The notes under the pieces were generated by a model, which was not told the origin of the DNA, ran no database searches, and saw nothing but the letters and a program-made list of their open reading frames with translations. Positions 22,160 to 30,560 of a stretch of DNA of 32,927 nt are shown here, piece after piece; the first letter of the stretch is position 1; every line of letters begins with the position of its first letter. The DNA comes from Patescibacteria group bacterium (lineage in GTDB: Bacteria > Patescibacteriota > Patescibacteriia > UBA2591 > JABMQE01), in contig JAHIMF010000032.1 of NCBI GenBank assembly GCA_018896645.1, positions 1 through 32,927 on the forward strand, in the 5' to 3' direction. Both the position numbers and the translations under genes were made by a program.

Positions 22160-23461
22160 ATGAAAGCCACTACTATCAAAATTAAAGAGCCTTCCAGCAA
22201 AATGGAACAATTGTTAACCTCTAAACAGACAAAGACTATTCCCCAATTGGGTGATCTGGTTACTGGCAAAGTAATCAATATCGGGAAAAACGAGGTGCTT
22301 TTAGACATTGACGGCCTGACCACTGGGGTGGTTAGGGGCATTGAATTTTATGACGAGTCCGGCGAGTATTCCAATTTAAAAATTGGTGCTGAAGCAACCG
22401 CCACGGTTGTTGATTTAGAAAACGAGAAGGGGCAAATCGAGCTTTCTTTTAGGTCGGCCGGTCATCAGAGGGCTTGGGATCGACTAATAAAGCTTATGGA
22501 TAAGGGCGAAGAGGTTACTGTGGAGGGCGTAGACGCTAACAAGGGGGGGTTAATGATTAAGCTGGGGCAGATATCCGGATTTCTGCCGGTTTCCCAGCTC
22601 TCCCCTAAGCATTATCCTCGAGTCGAGGGCGGCAATAAAAATAAAATTTTGGAAAAGCTGCGGCAATTTGTCGGTCAAAAACTAAAGGTTAAAATTATTG
22701 CTGTGGAAGAGGCTGAGGAAAAACTTATTGTCTCGGAAAAAGCAACCATCAAGGAGGAGCAGAAACAAATAATTTCGAAATATAAGACGGGTGATGTTGT
22801 TGAGGGTAAAATTTCCGGAGTGGTAGACTTTGGCGCTTTTGTAGAATTTGACGATGGCCTTGAGGGGCTGGTTCATATTTCCGAACTGGCCTGGAAACGG
22901 ATTGATAATCCTCGGGACGTTGTTAAAACCGGCCAACAAATTAAAGCGGAAATTATTGATATTGATGATTCTAAAATTTCTCTTTCTATCAAAAAACTTC
23001 TTCTTGACCCCTGGAAAAAGGCCGTGGAAAAATATAAAATTGGTCAAGTTGTGGAAGGCGAGGTGCTTAAAGTAAATCCTTTTGGTTTATTCGTTAAACT
23101 TGACGAAGAGATTCACGGCTTGGCTCATGTTTCAGAACTTTCTTCAAAACCAAATCAGCGGCCAGAAGACCTTGCTAAACCGGGCGATAAATTGAAACTT
23201 AAAATTGTCTCTATTGAGCCCAATGACCATAGATTGGGGCTAAGTATCAGAGCGTTGGGCCAGAAAGGTCAAGATAAAAAAGAGGCGGGGAAGGAAGATA
23301 AAAAAAATGAGCAGAAGAAAGGGGAAGGCAATGATAAGATGGACAAAATTAAAGAATCAAAAAAGAGAACCAAGGAGGAAACTAAGGATATTACAAGTAA
23401 AGACAAGGTTGGGGCTAAGAAGGACTCTTCAGGAGAAAACACAAAAAAACGGGCTAGATAA
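22160..23461 (+). CDS. rpsA: S1 RNA-binding domain protein (ribosomal protein S1-like)
   Basis: The 433-residue protein contains four S1 OB-fold domains: about 28-100 (PQLGDLVTGKVINIGKNEVL), 112-195 (more divergent), 211-280 (GDVVEGKISGVVDFGAFVEF, then GLVHISELAW) and 293-367 (GQVVEGEVLKVNPFGLFVKL, then GLAHVSELS). Domains 3 and 4 are the most typical. The remaining 65 residues are a Lys/Glu-rich disordered tail. In bacteria such proteins bind mRNA at the ribosome and help start translation of poorly structured or SD-poor messages, fitting a genome where many starts lack a Shine-Dalgarno site. The gene ends at a clear terminator. Most bacterial S1 proteins have four to six domains, so this is a short form. 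Confidence 0.92.
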   Translation: MKATTIKIKEPSSKMEQLLTSKQTKTIPQLGDLVTGKVINIGKNEVLLDIDGLTTGVVRGIEFYDESGEYSNLKIGAEATATVVDLENEKGQIELSFRSAGHQRAWDRLIKLMDKGEEVTVEGVDANKGGLMIKLGQISGFLPVSQLSPKHYPRVEGGNKNKILEKLRQFVGQKLKVKIIAVEEAEEKLIVSEKATIKEEQKQIISKYKTGDVVEGKISGVVDFGAFVEFDDGLEGLVHISELAWKRIDNPRDVVKTGQQIKAEIIDIDDSKISLSIKKLLLDPWKKAVEKYKIGQVVEGEVLKVNPFGLFVKLDEEIHGLAHVSELSSKPNQRPEDLAKPGDKLKLKIVSIEPNDHRLGLSIRALGQKGQDKKEAGKEDKKNEQKKGEGNDKMDKIKESKKRTKEETKDITSKDKVGAKKDSSGENTKKRAR

Positions 23462-23473
23462 TTTAACTAGACG

Positions 23474-23504
23474 AAAAACCACTCAACTAAACTGCGTGGT
23501 TTTT
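23474..23504 (+). terminator. Rho-independent terminator of the S1 gene
   Basis: AAAAACCAC (23474-23482) pairs with GTGGTTTTT (23496-23504) across a 13-base loop, followed by further T's. Confidence 0.92.
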
Positions 23505-23968
23505 TTGTTTTATGACATCTATCGAGCTATCCACCCGAGAGCCCTTGACAAAACTTCTCAAAATGTGATAAGCTTTTAAATCTATGATTCATACGAGCTC
23601 TTTAAGGGGTTTCTTTCCTTTTATCTTAGCCATAATCAGCCAAGTATATAAAAATGAGTAATTATTAAGTTGCAGATTACATTCATTTTGCGGCTAAGGT
23701 TAGCCCAAATTATAGATTAATTCTATATAAATTCTAATTTAAGCTAATAAAAATGACTGTTTAATTCTTGTTTTTGGCAATATAACAATTTTTAAGTTAT
23801 ATTACCTAAGGCAAGATGCCCTATAAAAACAGCTCATTACAATTTGGTTTTGGAAAAAAAGACAAACACAAATCAAAGCAAAGAAAGGAGGGAAAAGTAC
23901 GTTCTATCGGTACAAATTCTATGAGGTGGATTTTGGTTTAAACCTTTTTAACGGGGAGGGAGAACATC
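23505..23968 (+). promoter_or_regulatory. Long leader region of the NAD/kinase island with several palindromes
   Basis: No gene is visible. A possible promoter is TTGACA (23545-23550) with TAAGCT (23569-23574), spacer 18. Palindromes follow: GGCTAAGGTTAGCC (23692-23705), TATAGA/TCTATA (23711-23727) and AATATAAC/GTTATATT (23779-23803, 9-base spacer). They are operator-like and could serve a repressor. A strong ribosome-binding site, GGGGAGGG at 23953-23960, fixes the start of the next gene. A second AGGAGGG near 23887 has no start codon at a proper distance. Confidence 0.4.
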
Positions 23969-24787
23969 ATGAATAAGATCCATTTGCTTATCATTGATCC
24001 GCAGAATGATTTCTGCGACATTGATGGTGCCACGTTGCCAGTTAGCGGCGCTGACGAAGACATGAAGCGTGTTGCCGCCATAGTTAATCGTATCGGCTCA
24101 AAGCTGGAGGATATCCATGTTACCCTGGATAGTCATCGTTTAGTAGATATTGCCCACCCGACTTGGTGGAGGGATCAGAACGGAGAACAACCAACGCCCT
24201 ATACGATAATCTCGGCTGACGATATTGAAAACGGCATCTGGACGCCCAGAGATCCGGATTCTCGCAAGCGTACTTTAGAATATGCTCGGCAACTGGAAGC
24301 AACCGGCAAGTATCAAATTTGTGTTTGGCCACCACACTGCCTTATTGGCACCTGGGGCCACAATGTCCAGTCTGATGTTAATAACGCGCTGCAACGATGG
24401 TCTGGTAAAGAGTTTGCTGTGGTTGACTATGTGACCAAGGGATCCAATCCTTGGACAGAGCATTATGGCGCTATGCAAGCAGAAGTGCCTGATCCCACTG
24501 ATCCAACCACGGCATTGAATACTGACTTTCTCGCCATGTTGTCGGAAGCAGATATAGTAATTGTAGCCGGTGAAGCGTTAAGCCACTGCGTGAAGGAAAC
24601 TGTTACGCAGATTGCTGATAACATTGGTGATGAGCATGTCAGAAAATTCCATATCCTGACAGATTGCTCCAGCCCGGTTGCGGCAGTTCCTGGTGGTCCA
24701 AATTTTCCGATCATTGCCCAGGATTGGCTCAGGGAGATGCAAGGACGCGGAATGTCTTTGACTACTTCTGTTGAATTTTTGACCTGA
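23969..24787 (+). CDS. Nicotinamidase-type cysteine hydrolase (isochorismatase superfamily)
   Basis: Likely reaction: nicotinamide + water to nicotinate + ammonia, the first step of NAD salvage. Active-site residues are in the order expected of PncA: D10 (LLIIDPQNDF), metal ligands D54 and H56 (VTLDSH), H123 (WPPHCLIGTWG), catalytic K157 (VTKGSNP) and nucleophile C207 (GEALSHCVKET). The length, 272 residues, exceeds E. coli PncA (about 213) because of insertions before H123 and near 170-190, so related amidase specificities cannot be excluded. Supporting the nicotinamidase call is the nicotinate phosphoribosyltransferase gene 3.7 kb downstream on the same strand. The gene has a strong Shine-Dalgarno site, unlike most neighbours outside the island, suggesting transfer. 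Confidence 0.85.
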   Translation: MNKIHLLIIDPQNDFCDIDGATLPVSGADEDMKRVAAIVNRIGSKLEDIHVTLDSHRLVDIAHPTWWRDQNGEQPTPYTIISADDIENGIWTPRDPDSRKRTLEYARQLEATGKYQICVWPPHCLIGTWGHNVQSDVNNALQRWSGKEFAVVDYVTKGSNPWTEHYGAMQAEVPDPTDPTTALNTDFLAMLSEADIVIVAGEALSHCVKETVTQIADNIGDEHVRKFHILTDCSSPVAAVPGGPNFPIIAQDWLREMQGRGMSLTTSVEFLT

Positions 24788-24852
24788 TCATTTCTTGCTC
24801 CAAAAACGGTCAAATAACTTGGACTACTAACCTACCTTAAAAGGAGGATGAC

Positions 24853-25632
24853 ATGCCACGTCTTATGGCTGGTGATACAATGGAAATTGGCAACATTAGT
24901 GGAATGCAGGGATTCAAGTTTTCCGGTGTACGAACCGAGCATCTTGGTGCCACCGAATATACTGTGGTTACTGTTGCGGTTGACGAAACCGGTTCGATTC
25001 AGGAATTCCAGAACGACCTGCTTAAATGCTTGATTGCTGCGGTTGAATCCTGCAAAAAGTCACCGCGTTCGGATAACCTCCTGTTGCGCGTTATTAAATT
25101 CTCCACCGCCTTTTCTGGCGGCGTGAAAGAATTGCATGGATTCAAACCGCTGGCTGACATCGATCCGCAGAACGACTATGCACAGTTGTGGCCAGGCGGT
25201 CAAACCCCGCTTTATGACGCTACCTTTTCTTCGGTTGGAGCAACGATCGCTTATGCTGAAAAACTGATGGCAGATGATTTTCTGGTCAACGGGATCGTTT
25301 TCGTGATTACAGATGGATTAGAATACCCGTTGCCGCCCAACAATCCCTCATCAGCTACCCCAGCTATGATTAAGAGAGAGGTTGAAAAAGCTATCGTTGG
25401 TGAAAATATCGAATCACTGGTAACTGTGTTGATCGGTATCAATGCTGGCCAATATTTGCAGGAACTCACAACCTTCCAGCAAAACGCCGGCATTGACAAA
25501 TACATTGATGCGGGCGATGCGACCAAAGGCAAGCTAGCGAAATTGGCTGAATTTGTATCACAGTCGGTATCAAGCCAATCCCAAGCCCTGGGAACCGGAG
25601 GTCCGAGCCAGAACATCTCTGCAAAGATATAG
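24853..25632 (+). CDS. vWA-domain protein, TerY-like
   Basis: The 259-residue protein is a von Willebrand factor A domain with a nearly complete metal-ion-dependent adhesion site: D44-E-T46-G-S48 (variant of DxSxS), T118 in GGQTPLYDA, and D154 in VFVITDG. There is no signal peptide, so it is cytoplasmic. The layout vWA, then PP2C, then kinase is the TerY-P triad described for tellurium-resistance-associated stress systems, where the vWA protein is thought to be an assembly or substrate partner of the kinase and phosphatase. It has an AGGAGG ribosome-binding site at 24842-24847 and a terminator-like hairpin after its stop, which may lower expression of the following genes. The actual ligand or partner is unknown. 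Confidence 0.88.
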   Translation: MPRLMAGDTMEIGNISGMQGFKFSGVRTEHLGATEYTVVTVAVDETGSIQEFQNDLLKCLIAAVESCKKSPRSDNLLLRVIKFSTAFSGGVKELHGFKPLADIDPQNDYAQLWPGGQTPLYDATFSSVGATIAYAEKLMADDFLVNGIVFVITDGLEYPLPPNNPSSATPAMIKREVEKAIVGENIESLVTVLIGINAGQYLQELTTFQQNAGIDKYIDAGDATKGKLAKLAEFVSQSVSSQSQALGTGGPSQNISAKI

Positions 25633-25651
25633 TCGAGGCGAAATAGCGTTA

Positions 25652-25690
25652 ATGGGAAGATGATGGACAAATCCGTTGTCTTCCCGTTTT
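25652..25690 (+). terminator. Terminator or attenuator between vWA and PP2C genes
   Basis: GGGAAGA (25654-25660) pairs with TCTTCCC (25679-25685), extended by an A-T and a wobble pair, followed by GTTTTTATTTT. It lies inside the presumed operon and so may make the downstream phosphatase and kinase genes less abundant than the vWA gene. Confidence 0.75.
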
Positions 25691-25709
25691 TATTTTGGAG
25701 GTGAAAATT

Positions 25710-26606
25710 ATGATTCAACTACATACTGATCATTATTTCCATATCGGAAACAAACATCTGATCACTGGGAAGCCTTGCCAAGATTATGCTATCTCAGATG
25801 TACATAATAACGTTGCTTTGGCAGTAGTCTCAGATGGGTGTTCAACTGGTAGACATACAGATGTTGGGTCTAGAATTCTCGCCTTATCTACAGCAACTGC
25901 TATCCGCGAACATTGGACTATTAGCTGTGATGCGCTTGGCGAAGCTGTTCCACAAGAAATCAGTTTACGTCAAAGAATAGTGTTGTCTGGAACGCGCCAG
26001 GCACTGGGATTACAGCTGGACGATATGCTGGCAACCTGTGTTTATGCCTACGTCTCACCATCAGGTGGCTTCGTTCATGTACAGGGAGATGGTGTTGTCG
26101 CTTTTAAATATCGGAGTGGAGGCATTGATATGTTCCGATTGGAGTGGGAAGACAATATCCCCTATTATCCAGCATACTATGAAGGGCGACTACCCAAATT
26201 TATTGAAAATCATGGCGGTGATTTGAATGCTTTACGATTAAGCCGAGAGAACTGTGCGTGGACACCTAATGAGGGATTCACGACATCCGACACAGATAGT
26301 TACACTCTTAGTGGAGGAATTCGGGGCATTACGATTGACTTGCCCGCGGAACTCTTGTCTCAAGACCTTGAATTCATAGCTGTCTTTTCTGATGGCGTAG
26401 CGCAGATTGAAAAACTTGACTGGAAAAAAGCTGTTGTGATATTTATGGCGTTCAAAAACAAGATTGGCGAATTTGCAAAACGCCGAATGATCCGCGGGAT
26501 TAAAGATGCGCAAAAAGACGGCAAAGGCCTTCTCGATGATATTGCATATGCGGTTATTCGGGTAGAGCAATCCGAAACCGAAGGGGCCCAAAATGCAAAA
26601 GACTAA
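25710..26606 (+). CDS. PP2C-type protein phosphatase
   Basis: The 298-residue protein removes phosphate from Ser/Thr residues, presumably those set by the kinase next door. Motifs of the metal-dependent PP2C fold: GKPCQDYA (D25), AVVSDGCSTGRHTDVGSR (D42), QGDGVVAF (126-130), VFSDGVAQIE, and a C-terminal DDIAYAVI. These supply the metal-binding aspartates. I chose ATG 25710 because GGAGGTG at 25697-25703 is at the proper distance; the upstream non-ATG start at 25695 would lie in that site. It overlaps the kinase gene by 14 bases, showing translational coupling. There is no membrane segment. Confidence 0.9.
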   Translation: MIQLHTDHYFHIGNKHLITGKPCQDYAISDVHNNVALAVVSDGCSTGRHTDVGSRILALSTATAIREHWTISCDALGEAVPQEISLRQRIVLSGTRQALGLQLDDMLATCVYAYVSPSGGFVHVQGDGVVAFKYRSGGIDMFRLEWEDNIPYYPAYYEGRLPKFIENHGGDLNALRLSRENCAWTPNEGFTTSDTDSYTLSGGIRGITIDLPAELLSQDLEFIAVFSDGVAQIEKLDWKKAVVIFMAFKNKIGEFAKRRMIRGIKDAQKDGKGLLDDIAYAVIRVEQSETEGAQNAKD

Positions 26607-28347
26607 AGGCAATCTTAGTGTTGTCCTAGATGGACGTGGGCCATTAACACTTCGGCCCAATGACTATCAAGCAACTGGGGGAGAAGGTTCAGTCTATAAA
26701 GCCTCTGGGACAGCGATAAAAATTTTCCACGAACAAAAAAGGGTTCTGTGGAATAATGTCGATGGAAAAGTAGCTTTCTTCCGAGCGAATCCTCATCCTT
26801 ATGTTGTTTTTCCCTTGGGACGGGTTATGACATCTTCGGGAGAAACGATTGGCTACTACATGAAGTTCGTAAATGGAGAACCGATTGCGAGGGTTTTTAC
26901 TAATGACTTTCGCAAAAGAACAGGATTTAGTAATGATAAGGCTTCGCTGTTGATAGATCGGATGCGCGACATAGTAATGTATGCGCACGAGAGAGACGCC
27001 TTACTTATTGACGCAAATGAGCTTGGTTATTTTGTGGTTAACAACAATTCTCAAGAGCCTGAGCCCAGAATTATAGATGTTGACTGTTGGGTTATTGACG
27101 ACAAATGGCCTCCTAGTTGTCCTATAATGCCTTCTATACGAGATTGGCATGTAAGACAAGGTAAACAGTGGAACGAAGGAACGGACTGGTTTGCTTGGGG
27201 GGTGGTAACTTTCCAAGTATATACTGGTATTCATCCATACAAAGGAACCCTAATTGGCTATAAACGGAATGAATTAGAAAGAAGGATGCGAGATAACGCA
27301 TCAGTATTCACAAATAATGTTCGGCTCAACAAAGCTGTTCGGGACTTCTCGTGCATCCCTGGTCATTTGCTTGACTGGTACGTAGCGACCTTTCAAAGCG
27401 GAGAACGGACAATCCCGCCTTCACCCTTTGAGACCGGCGTTGCTACAACTCAAGTTGCTCGAGTACTACACGCTATTACAACCGCGACTGGAATACTAGT
27501 TTTCGACAAACTGCTTGGCAAAATAGGGGTTCAGGTTATTCGATTTTTCCCTTGTGGTGTCGCTTTGTTAGAATCTGGTAAGCTCATAGACGTTTCTAAG
27601 AGTCGGCAAATCGGCATAGCCCAATCTCGCGATTGTGAGATAGTGAAAGTACAAAATGGCTGGCTAAAGACGGATCTTGAGGATGGGAATATTAGATTCT
27701 TCCATATCAATGAGGTAAGCCTGGATGAAAAGGAAATGACGTTGAATCTCAATGGTCATCAATTGCTTCGTTATGGAAACCGTTTGTTTGTAGTGACGGA
27801 CAGGGGATTAACAGAGATGACCCTGAAAGTTTTAGGTAAGCCGATCCTGTCTGTTGGCCAAACGTGGGGGGTGATGATAAACTCTACTCGCTGGTTTGAT
27901 GGAGTTGGTATTCAGGATACTATGGGAGCAACGTATGTTATTGCACCCTTTAGTGACAATTCTTGCGCTCAAATTCGTGTCCGAGAACTCGATGGGTTGA
28001 AGCCAATCATGGCCAAAGCCGGCAATAGATTTATTACAGTGATTGCCTTGGATGGTAATGGCGTTTATCAAAAAATTGAATTGACAATGGATCGAGGATA
28101 CAGTAGCTATAAGGTGTGGCAAGAAGCTACTGATAGCCCGGATTTGAATATCGCCATTTTACCTAAGGGCGTATGCGCCACGATCGTCAATGATGGAGAG
28201 CTGGATATTTTTGTGCCAACGTCTGGTACGTTCAACAAGATTCAAGATAAGTATGTTTTAACAGATATGGCTCTTGCTAACTGGGAAAACAAAGTTGTGT
28301 ATATTCAAAATGGCGAGCTATGGAGTGTAAGGATGTCTGGCAAATAA
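26593..28347 (+). CDS. Ser/Thr-kinase-like protein of the TerY-P type with C-terminal beta-repeat domain
   Basis: Kinase features in the 584 residues: glycine loop GGEGSVY (29-35), ATP-binding lysine K43 (TAIKIF), catalytic loop LLIDANELGYFVV with D140 and N142 in place of HRDLKxxN, a metal-binding D162-V-D164 in place of DFG (IIDVDCW), and GTDWFAWGVVTFQVYTGIHP of the C-lobe. The variant catalytic loop and the DVD motif are typical of kinases in TerY-P triads. Residues from about 290 to the end look like repeated beta strands, possibly a propeller, which could bind a partner or ligand. The start overlaps the PP2C gene. The gene ends at a strong terminator. Kinase activity is likely because K, D and the metal-binding D are present. 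Confidence 0.87.
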   Translation: MQKTKGNLSVVLDGRGPLTLRPNDYQATGGEGSVYKASGTAIKIFHEQKRVLWNNVDGKVAFFRANPHPYVVFPLGRVMTSSGETIGYYMKFVNGEPIARVFTNDFRKRTGFSNDKASLLIDRMRDIVMYAHERDALLIDANELGYFVVNNNSQEPEPRIIDVDCWVIDDKWPPSCPIMPSIRDWHVRQGKQWNEGTDWFAWGVVTFQVYTGIHPYKGTLIGYKRNELERRMRDNASVFTNNVRLNKAVRDFSCIPGHLLDWYVATFQSGERTIPPSPFETGVATTQVARVLHAITTATGILVFDKLLGKIGVQVIRFFPCGVALLESGKLIDVSKSRQIGIAQSRDCEIVKVQNGWLKTDLEDGNIRFFHINEVSLDEKEMTLNLNGHQLLRYGNRLFVVTDRGLTEMTLKVLGKPILSVGQTWGVMINSTRWFDGVGIQDTMGATYVIAPFSDNSCAQIRVRELDGLKPIMAKAGNRFITVIALDGNGVYQKIELTMDRGYSSYKVWQEATDSPDLNIAILPKGVCATIVNDGELDIFVPTSGTFNKIQDKYVLTDMALANWENKVVYIQNGELWSVRMSGK

Positions 28348-28368
28348 TTGATCTTTCGTCTTGGAAAC

Positions 28369-28402
28369 CGGAGGGAAATCGCCAGGTGGTGATTTCCCTC
28401 CG
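28369..28402 (+). terminator. Terminator of the phosphatase-kinase unit
   Basis: CGGAGGGAAATC (28369-28380) and GATTTCCCTCCG (28391-28402) form a perfect 12-bp stem with a 10-base loop, followed by CATCTTTTTC. Confidence 0.88.
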
Positions 28403-28427
28403 CATCTTTTTCGAAGCCCCAGAAAAT

Positions 28428-28479
28428 TGTAACTAAAAATAATTTAGTTACAGATTTCTTGCCTTAATTTAGATTAAGG
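28428..28479 (+). promoter_or_regulatory. Two operator-like palindromes before the nicotinate phosphoribosyltransferase gene
   Basis: TGTAACTAAA (28428-28437) is the exact complement of TTTAGTTACA (28443-28452). CCTTAAT (28462-28468) is that of ATTAAGG (28473-28479). Both lie in the 130-base gap after a terminator and before the gene, a natural place for a repressor such as an NAD-metabolism regulator. They are not a close match to any site I can name. Confidence 0.4.
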
Positions 28480-28533
28480 TAGGCGCACATTCAAATAATA
28501 TATCATCTATCATCTTGAACAAAGGAGGCAGAG

Positions 28534-29760
28534 ATGCCGATTATCCAATCGTTGCTTGATTTAGACCAGTATAAATTAACAATGGGTGGATTTGTTCGGA
28601 AGCGCTACCCCGACGTGCCAGTAAAGTATGGTTTCACTAATAGGACAACTAGTATTTTTCTGTCACAACATATTGATGAAGGTAGGCTACGGGAAGAGTT
28701 TGACCATGCCCGAACCCTATCCTTCATGGATGATGAACTTGACTATGTAGGGAATATGACCGTCAACAATAAGTCAATGTTCTCGTCTGCATTTATTGAA
28801 TTCTTAAGGAACTACTATTTGCCAGAGTACGACATAGAGAAGGTCGACGATACTTATAGGATTGAGTTTACCGGTCCATGGAAAGAAACTATTTACTGGG
28901 AAACAATCGCCCTTTCAATCATTAACGAGCTTTTCGGTGAAGCTTGGATTAAAGATCAAGGGCTATCGCTGGATCGGGTAGTTGGGAGGGGTTGCCGTCG
29001 ACTTAGAGAAAAAATCGCAATCCTCAAGAAATATCCTGGTATTAAGTTTATAGAGTTTGGCACTCGCCGGCGCTTTACTGGCTGGTGGCAAGGTTATGTC
29101 TTAAGAGTCTTGCTTGAGGAAATTCCAAACCAAGTATTGGGGACATCCAATGTGCTGCTTGCTAAAAAATTGGGGATCCCCGCAATGGGCACCCAGGCCC
29201 ATGAGCTCTTTATGATTATGTCTGGCGTTATGCGTGGGGGTGATGAAAAAATACGCGCCTCCCAAAATAGGGTTTTGGAAGAATGGTGGGATGAATATGG
29301 GTATGACTTGTCAATTGCTCTTCCTGATACCTTTGGCTCAGATTTCTTTCTCCAAACCACGCCAGAGCAAATAGCCCAAGAATGGAAGGGGTTTCGGCAG
29401 GACTCTGGAGACCCAAAGGAGTTTGGTGAAAAAGCAATCAAGTTCTACGAATCATATGGGGTGAATCCTAAAACCAAGTTGGTTGTCTTCAGCGACGGTC
29501 TGGATATATATAAAATCGTGGAGCTCTATAATCACTTCCAGGGAAGGGTTATTCCATCGTTTGGTTGGGGAACCAATCTTACTAACGACCTCGGGCTACC
29601 GACCTTATCACTTGTTGTTAAAGCGATTGGAGCTTGTGGTTGTGGTCTGGTTAAGCTCTCTGATAACTTGGCTAAGGCCATCGGTAAACCAGAAGATATT
29701 GAGCTTTACAAGCGGATCTTCGGTTATACAGGGACAATGTACGAAAAGGTAAGTTATTAG
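28534..29760 (+). CDS. pncB: Nicotinate phosphoribosyltransferase
   Basis: It makes nicotinate mononucleotide from nicotinate and PRPP, usually with ATP hydrolysis. The 408-residue protein aligns with E. coli PncB along its whole length: LLDLDQYKLTMGG at the start, GPWKETIYWE, EFGTRRRF (173-181 region), MGTQAHE with the phosphorylatable H223, RQDSGDPKEFGEKAI, FSDGLDIYK, SFGWGTNLTNDLG and KLSDN. All catalytic and PRPP-binding residues appear to be in place. A strong AAAGGAGG site precedes the ATG. With the hydrolase at 23969 it forms a two-step route from nicotinamide to NaMN; NadD and NadE, needed to reach NAD, are not in the window. Confidence 0.95.
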   Translation: MPIIQSLLDLDQYKLTMGGFVRKRYPDVPVKYGFTNRTTSIFLSQHIDEGRLREEFDHARTLSFMDDELDYVGNMTVNNKSMFSSAFIEFLRNYYLPEYDIEKVDDTYRIEFTGPWKETIYWETIALSIINELFGEAWIKDQGLSLDRVVGRGCRRLREKIAILKKYPGIKFIEFGTRRRFTGWWQGYVLRVLLEEIPNQVLGTSNVLLAKKLGIPAMGTQAHELFMIMSGVMRGGDEKIRASQNRVLEEWWDEYGYDLSIALPDTFGSDFFLQTTPEQIAQEWKGFRQDSGDPKEFGEKAIKFYESYGVNPKTKLVVFSDGLDIYKIVELYNHFQGRVIPSFGWGTNLTNDLGLPTLSLVVKAIGACGCGLVKLSDNLAKAIGKPEDIELYKRIFGYTGTMYEKVSY

Positions 29761-29767
29761 TTTTTGC

Positions 29768-29798
29768 TGGTGGAGGGAAGCGCTCTTTCTCTCCACCA
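29768..29798 (+). terminator. Terminator of the pncB gene
   Basis: TGGTGGAG (29768-29775) pairs with CTCCACCA (29791-29798), followed by TTCTTTTCT. Confidence 0.85.
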
Positions 29799-29822
29799 TT
29801 CTTTTCTCAAATCATTCAATAC

Positions 29823-29853
29823 TATAATATATTACATAATGTATTACGTAATA
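29823..29853 (+). promoter_or_regulatory. Possible promoter -10 and palindrome before the methyltransferase gene
   Basis: TATAAT at 29823-29828 could be a -10 box, though no good -35 is seen. TATTACGTAATA (29842-29853) is a perfect 12-bp palindrome, preceded by another TATTAC at 29830-29835. This is suggestive of a repressor site. Confidence 0.35.
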
Positions 29854-29924
29854 AACGTAAATGATTTAAACAAGGAGAAAATTCGTTGACAATTCAATAA
29901 CACCAGCCACAAAGGAGGAGCCTC

Positions 29925-30560
29925 GTGGAACAATGGAAGCCAGAAACATGGAAAAGCTCCTACATAGAGCAATTCCAGAAACTGCGATGTTTTGAGGATG
30001 TTTGGAATATAGTATCACCAATAAAAAAAGATTCCAAAGAAATTTCCGAGTCCATGAGCGTTGTCGTGCGAGTGCGAAATCTGGTCCTGCCTGAACCTGG
30101 GCGGTATACAGTGTATGACATCTGCGCTGGAAATGGTTTAACCGGGATTATTATCGCTTTTTTACTGCCGGTAAAATCAGTGATTGCTGTGGATATTAGG
30201 CGCCGCGACAGGCCCTGGGAATTGGCGCGAGGATTCTCCTATCAAGAGCGCGACCTCCGCGAGCTTACACCGGCTTTTTTTGAAAAGGATTCGATTATAG
30301 TGGGTGTCCACGCCTGTGGGATTCTGTCGCAAAAAATCATTGAACTCTACAACACAAGCAGGGCCAAGCATCTTATTCTGATGCCTTGTTGTAACGGCAA
30401 AATAGATGGGATGCTGCAGTTTATGGGAGATACGTGCGGCAATTATGCGGCTTGGTCCCTGCAATTGGGGCTGTTGTGTAAAGGCAAGGTGCGAATAAAA
30501 CAAGATAAAAAAATTATATCACCCAAAAATCTCGTAATCACCGCTCATAAGGAAAGATAA
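29925..30560 (+). CDS. SAM-dependent methyltransferase (class I, HACG/MPCC type)
   Basis: The 211-residue protein has the Rossmann SAM-binding motif YDICAGNGLTG (64-74), the acidic end of strand 2 AVD (88-90), then GVHACG (127-132) and LMPCCNG (152-158). The pair of cysteine-containing motifs is typical of the Methyltransf_32 (METTL25/Trm13-like) group, some of which modify RNA; the substrate here is unknown. The start is GTG at 29925 with AAAGGAGGAG at 29911-29920. The context is the end of the NAD/kinase island; its role there is open, but methyl transfer to nicotinamide or nicotinate would be one testable idea. A very short ORF (30565-30624, 19 codons) follows and is not annotated as a gene. 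Confidence 0.8.
   Translation: MEQWKPETWKSSYIEQFQKLRCFEDVWNIVSPIKKDSKEISESMSVVVRVRNLVLPEPGRYTVYDICAGNGLTGIIIAFLLPVKSVIAVDIRRRDRPWELARGFSYQERDLRELTPAFFEKDSIIVGVHACGILSQKIIELYNTSRAKHLILMPCCNGKIDGMLQFMGDTCGNYAAWSLQLGLLCKGKVRIKQDKKIISPKNLVITAHKER

Noticed and set aside
23692-23705. GGCTAAGGTTAGCC as a shared site with GGCTAAGGTTGGC near 1034
   Set aside because: The two differ at the palindromic arm and the surroundings do not match, so chance similarity is more likely.
24848-25033. 61-codon ORF at the start of the vWA gene, and other ORFs opposite to or inside long genes
   Set aside because: Shadows of the real genes in other frames without ribosome-binding sites or family features.
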